A stretch of 64,000 nt of DNA. Source: Helicobacter cetorum (lineage in GTDB: Bacteria > Campylobacterota > Campylobacteria > Campylobacterales > DZAY01). The stretch is taken from positions 59,866-123,865 of the forward strand of contig DZAY01000004.1 of NCBI GenBank assembly GCA_022729735.1, given 5' to 3'. A program made the position numbers and the translations under genes. This document shows, in pieces, positions 60,681 to 64,000 of this stretch. Below the pieces are notes generated by a model, which was given only the letters and a program-made list of their open reading frames with translations, did no database searches and was not told where the DNA came from. Positions within the stretch are counted from its first letter, which is position 1. Each line of letters begins with the position of its first letter.

Positions 60681-62952
60681 TTAATTTATCTCCTAATAGA
60701 TATAACACATAATCTTTATCACTGTATTTAAATATTACACTTCGACTATCACCATAACCAACACCACTTGGAGTGAAACTATTGATTTTTGTAATCTTAT
60801 CATTTACAATTTTATATAGTTGCAACTCATTATAATTTGTTGAGCTATTTTGAGTATAAGAGTAATAACTAATTGGCAGTGCAAAGAGTTTATCAGATTC
60901 TCTATATGTAAATGCTTTGTGGTTATATTCTGCTTCAGAATTATAATAGTTATCTCCAATTGTAACTTTTTTGTCTATTAGTTTTGGATTTGCTAAATTT
61001 GATATATCAAACAGTTCTAACTGCACTCCCATAAGAGTTCCATCATCTTTTGCATCTCTTCCAACAGACATAATTTGCTCATTGCTAACTGGATGAAAAT
61101 ATGCAGAATAACCTGTGATATTTAACTCTCCTACAACTTTTATAGCATCAGGATTTGATAAATCGACTGTATATAGTGGGTCTTTTTGTCTAAATGTTAC
61201 AACAAAACCTTTGTCTCCAAGAAATCTAACACCTCTAATGCTTTCACCAACTCCACCAAGTCCATTTACAAAACTCGCTATTTCTAAATTTCCACTATTT
61301 TCTTTGATAGCATAAACTGCATTATCAGTTTGACTTTCTCCATTAAATGTCCAACTTGTAGTTGCGACTCTAAGAGTTGAGTTATATTCACTCAAGCTAA
61401 ATTGATTTAAGATTGTGCCATCAATAAATATATTATCAATATATGATAAATTTTTAATATCAAACTTATAAATAAGCGACCTAACTTTGTAATCATTAAA
61501 TCCATAATAGATTGGATAGTTTTCACTTACTAAATATAGTGCTTCAGTTGATGAATAAATTGTAGATGTATCGCCAACAACTGATACAGAGCTATTTGAA
61601 AAGCTGTTTAAATCAAATGATATAAGCGATGTTATAAATGGCGATTGGTCAAATTTTGCTGGAGCATATAAAGTTTGTGGGCTAATAAGCTCTTTTTTTG
61701 TTCCATTTACATCAATTTGTGGAATTAAATAACTATCTTTATATACTGGATTTTCGTAATCATACTCAAAATATCCAACATCATCTTTTTGACAAGGGTT
61801 CCAAATCATCATTTTAAGAGCAACTCCATCTGTTGGCTCTTGACACTCTACATATTTTTTATTATAAGTCACTTCATAATATGGCATAAATCTATTTACA
61901 ATAAATAGTTTTCCATCTACTACCCTTGTATCTACAATATTTCCATCAAAACTCATATCATAAATTTTGCTTAAACTGTTAATATCATAAATTTCGATTT
62001 TACTCTCATCTCTCCAAATATTAGAACTTTTATCTTCCCACATTATCCAAAAGTTATTGCTATTTGGATAAATTGCTACCAATTTATCATCATGAATATA
62101 TAAATTTGATGCTCTTTTATCAGTTTTTATACTATTTGGAGCTTTTCCATCTAATAAATCAGTGAAAGTTGTTTGATAAATCGCATTTGTTTCATAGTTT
62201 GATAGATAAAAAATCTTGTTATTATTGTGTTTTATAATGTCTGCTTCATCTACATCTACTTCTTGAGTGTTTGTATTTGTAGCATCAGTTACACTGTCGT
62301 TTTTTACATTTCCAGCAGTTTCCTGTGTTGCAACTGCTCCATCTGCTGCTAATAGTGGATAAGGATATGGAGTTATATAACTTTTGAAACTTTTATTAAA
62401 TTTTACTAAATTATCAATATAATTAACCATCTCTTCATGGTTATTAAAGTTATTAAGTTTTGCTTCTTCATCACTTAAAACTATTTCTCTTTCACTATCG
62501 CTTTTTATCCAAAAGCCTTCACCTCCATTAATTGCTACAATTTTGTTTTCATAATCGCTTCCACTCCAATTACTATCTTCATATTGCCAAATATCACTAT
62601 TTTCACCAAATAGTTTTGGAGTTACACTTGAATTAATAGGATTTGCAACTAAATTCCAACCCTCTTGTAATTTTATAACATCTCTTCGCTCATCACTTTT
62701 ACTATCATTATAATCAATAGTTGTTGGCTCTTTTGCACTTATCCAAATTGCATCTCCACTATTTAAATTGCCACTTTTTAACCACTCATTTGATTTATAA
62801 CTAAATACTTTTTCTACACTACTATTTGCACTAATTTGCTCTACACTCAAACTATTAGTAGGAATTCCAACCAAATTCCAACCCTCTTTTAAACTTATAG
62901 TTTCAGCACAAATTGAGCTAACAATTAAAGCACTACACATAAAAACTCTCAT
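60661..62952 (-). CDS. Secreted beta-propeller protein with GWNLV repeats
   Basis: A 763-residue exported protein. A signal peptide (MRVFMCSALIVSSICA) is followed by two related repeats, LKEGWNLVGIPTN (about 22) and LQEGWNLVANPIN (about 95), each ending in a GDAIWISAKEP or GEGFWIKSDSE segment. The rest (about 205-763) starts with EVDVDEADIIKHNNNKIFYLS, the entry motif of the Beta_propel family of secreted propellers. The protein is probably periplasmic or surface exposed; binding partner unknown. An AAGGAGG ribosome site fixes the start. Confidence 0.85.
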   Translation of the reverse strand: MRVFMCSALIVSSICAETISLKEGWNLVGIPTNSLSVEQISANSSVEKVFSYKSNEWLKSGNLNSGDAIWISAKEPTTIDYNDSKSDERRDVIKLQEGWNLVANPINSSVTPKLFGENSDIWQYEDSNWSGSDYENKIVAINGGEGFWIKSDSEREIVLSDEEAKLNNFNNHEEMVNYIDNLVKFNKSFKSYITPYPYPLLAADGAVATQETAGNVKNDSVTDATNTNTQEVDVDEADIIKHNNNKIFYLSNYETNAIYQTTFTDLLDGKAPNSIKTDKRASNLYIHDDKLVAIYPNSNNFWIMWEDKSSNIWRDESKIEIYDINSLSKIYDMSFDGNIVDTRVVDGKLFIVNRFMPYYEVTYNKKYVECQEPTDGVALKMMIWNPCQKDDVGYFEYDYENPVYKDSYLIPQIDVNGTKKELISPQTLYAPAKFDQSPFITSLISFDLNSFSNSSVSVVGDTSTIYSSTEALYLVSENYPIYYGFNDYKVRSLIYKFDIKNLSYIDNIFIDGTILNQFSLSEYNSTLRVATTSWTFNGESQTDNAVYAIKENSGNLEIASFVNGLGGVGESIRGVRFLGDKGFVVTFRQKDPLYTVDLSNPDAIKVVGELNITGYSAYFHPVSNEQIMSVGRDAKDDGTLMGVQLELFDISNLANPKLIDKKVTIGDNYYNSEAEYNHKAFTYRESDKLFALPISYYSYTQNSSTNYNELQLYKIVNDKITKINSFTPSGVGYGDSRSVIFKYSDKDYVLYLLGDKLNVFNIF

Positions 62953-62978
62953 AATTTCCTCCTTATGATTTTTTAACT

Positions 62979-62984
62979 ATTATA
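62979..62984 (-). promoter_or_regulatory. Possible -10 box for the beta-propeller operon
   Basis: TATAAT on the minus strand lies 26 bases before the ATG at 62952, in the divergent gap. The ATTATAAT context is palindromic so direction is not certain. Confidence 0.4.
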
Positions 62985-63028
62985 ATCAATTGAAATTAAT
63001 CCAACTTAAAATATAGTGATAATTTGAT

Positions 63029-63034
63029 TATAAT
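63029..63034 (+). promoter_or_regulatory. Possible -10 box for the HAD-IIA gene
   Basis: TATAAT about 30 bases before ATG 63065, with AGAGGTG as the ribosome site. No -35 box is evident. Confidence 0.45.
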
Positions 63035-63064
63035 TCTAAAAATAAATTAGACAGAGGTGAATAG

Positions 63065-63841
63065 ATGTATTTTATAGATGTGCAAGGAACTTTGATAGAT
63101 GATAAGAATAGACTGCCAATTGATGGTGCTATTGAATTTATTGAAGAGTTAAACCAAAAAAATATCCCATATATTTTAATAACTAATAACACAAAACATT
63201 CAAGTTGTGAGTTTTTATCATATTTAAATAGCATAGGTTTCAATGTTTGTAACAATAGATATTTAGACCCTTTGCAAATGTTACAAGAGGTTGTAAATGT
63301 TAAGCGAGTTGCTCCATTTGGTTCAAATGAGTTTATAGAAACTGTTGGAAAATTAGGATTTTTGGTAGATTATGATAAACCAGAAGCCATATTTGTTGGA
63401 GTAAAAAAAGATTTTAATTCCGAAGAGTTTGCTTTAATGATAGAAAAAATTTTAAATGGAGCAATATTAGTTGGAATGCACCAAACTTCTCTTTATGCAA
63501 AAGATAACAAAAGATACCCTGGAGTTGGAGCAATTTTGGAAATGCTAAAATATGCAACACACAGAGATTATATAGTTGTTGGCAAACCAAGTAGTAGTTT
63601 TTACAATAGAGCTTTAGAAAAGTTAGAAAATTTAGCTGGTAAAAAGATAAATTTCAAAGATGTAACAATAGTTAGTGATGATTTAAAAGGCGATTTAGTT
63701 GGAGCTAAAGAGCTTGGTATAAAAACAATATTTGTATTAAGTGGTAAGATAAAAGATGCTAATGAGATTATCCCATATATTCCAAATGAGCAAATTCCAG
63801 ATATGATTTACAACTCCATAAAAGATGTCAAAATAGTTTAG
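63065..63841 (+). CDS. HAD-IIA (NagD-like) family protein with altered motif I
   Basis: A 258-residue protein with the HAD-IIA layout: FIDVQGTLIDDKNRLPIDGA, the motif II ILITNNTKHS, VVGKPSSSFYNRAL with the motif III lysine and IVSDDLKGDLVGAKELG with the metal aspartates. Motif I reads DVQGT, so the usual second aspartate (general acid/base) is glutamine. This may remove or alter phosphatase activity. Substrate unknown; it is a single gene followed by a hairpin terminator. Confidence 0.85.
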   Translation: MYFIDVQGTLIDDKNRLPIDGAIEFIEELNQKNIPYILITNNTKHSSCEFLSYLNSIGFNVCNNRYLDPLQMLQEVVNVKRVAPFGSNEFIETVGKLGFLVDYDKPEAIFVGVKKDFNSEEFALMIEKILNGAILVGMHQTSLYAKDNKRYPGVGAILEMLKYATHRDYIVVGKPSSSFYNRALEKLENLAGKKINFKDVTIVSDDLKGDLVGAKELGIKTIFVLSGKIKDANEIIPYIPNEQIPDMIYNSIKDVKIV

Positions 63842-63842
63842 A

Positions 63843-63862
63843 AGTTAGACAAAAGTCTAACT
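63843..63862. terminator. Perfect hairpin between convergent genes
   Basis: AGTTAGAC and GTCTAACT pair perfectly over eight bases around an AAAA loop. It lies one base after the HAD stop codon and one base from the stop of the gene on the other strand, so it probably ends both transcripts, though the T tracts are short. Confidence 0.6.
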
Positions 63863-64000
63863 CTAAAACTTAATCTCACTTATATCTTTCATTGTTGTTG
63901 TAGTTTCAATTTTTGGAATGCCATTTTCAAGTGAAACATCATAAATTGCACCTTTTGCGATTTTTGATTTTGTGGTGTCTTGTTTGTTTATTTCGGCTCC
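63863..64000 (-). CDS. C-terminal 45 residues of an unknown protein
   Basis: The frame is open from the right edge of the window to a TAG at 63863-63865. The visible part (GAEINKQDTT..., GAIYDVSLENGIPK, ending TMKDISEIKF) is hydrophilic and not recognised. The gene begins outside the window. Confidence 0.6.
   Translation of the reverse strand, partial: GAEINKQDTTKSKIAKGAIYDVSLENGIPKIETTTTMKDISEIKF

Overview
The window comes from an AT-rich member of the Campylobacterota (Epsilonproteobacteria), probably a sulfide-oxidising, free-living type. The evidence is the order recA-eno-septum protein-AMIN protein, a futalosine-pathway menaquinone enzyme (mqnD), the cheV-cheA(Y)-cheW block, the pyrG-recJ pair, a sulfide:quinone oxidoreductase and the greA-dut-argC-LpxH-like operon. 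No rRNA, tRNA, CRISPR array, transposase or phage gene was seen. I cannot name the genus from sequence reading alone.

Layout. 0-4.2 kb: housekeeping genes (AMIN protein, FtsB-like protein, eno and recA on the minus strand; mqnD and a ComEA-like protein on plus). 4.3-11.6 kb: sugar cluster A, a tightly overlapping plus-strand operon with two DegT aminotransferases, a WbpD-like N-acetyltransferase, a Gfo/Idh/MocA dehydrogenase, an epimerase, a methyltransferase and a probable glycosyltransferase. It is interrupted at 9.6-10.3 kb by a broken two-gene remnant resembling an AbiEii-type toxin-antitoxin pair. 11.6-17.7 kb (minus): cca, a small membrane protein, sqr, recJ, pyrG. 17.9-20.4 kb: a Cache-PAS-GGDEF-EAL protein. 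20.6-24.4 kb (minus): chemotaxis genes. 24.4-27.1 kb (minus): LpxH-like, argC, dut, greA. 27.2 kb: a YgiQ-type radical SAM protein. 28.9-59.2 kb: sugar cluster B, about 30 genes almost all on plus. 59.3-63 kb (minus): mntP, an AIM24-family protein and a secreted beta-propeller protein. 63-64 kb: a HAD-IIA protein and the tail of an unknown gene.

Cluster B looks like a complete Wzx/Wzy-type surface polysaccharide locus. It has a nucleotide-sugar dehydrogenase, a flippase, a polymerase, glycosyltransferases and an initiating phosphosugar transferase (convergent, at the right end). It carries at least two acidic or deoxy sugar modules. One is for one or more ulosonic acids: KdnB-like and DegT (KdnA-like) enzymes, a nucleotidyltransferase-PseG fusion, SpsF- and NeuB-type proteins, an HpcH/HpaI aldolase and a KdsB-like CMP-sugar synthetase. 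The other is for a CDP-6-deoxyhexose: rfbF, rfbG, a 3,5-epimerase-like cupin and a reductase. A trio of dehydrogenase, epimerase and cyclase-fold genes plus a HAD phosphatase lies between them.

The most unusual structure is a family of 7-base tandem repeats (consensus ATTGAGA, complement TCTCAAT) confined to 33.9-45.2 kb of cluster B. Copies occur in both orientations, twice as tight inverted pairs about 95 bp long. They sit at gene junctions and inside reading frames, supplying start sites and adding NSQFSILN-like peptides to enzymes. Other points of note are a methyltransferase-SGNH hydrolase fusion, a coiled-coil membrane protein with perfect 21-bp repeats wedged between rfbF and rfbG, a degenerate GGDEF domain, and a HAD protein lacking the second catalytic aspartate.
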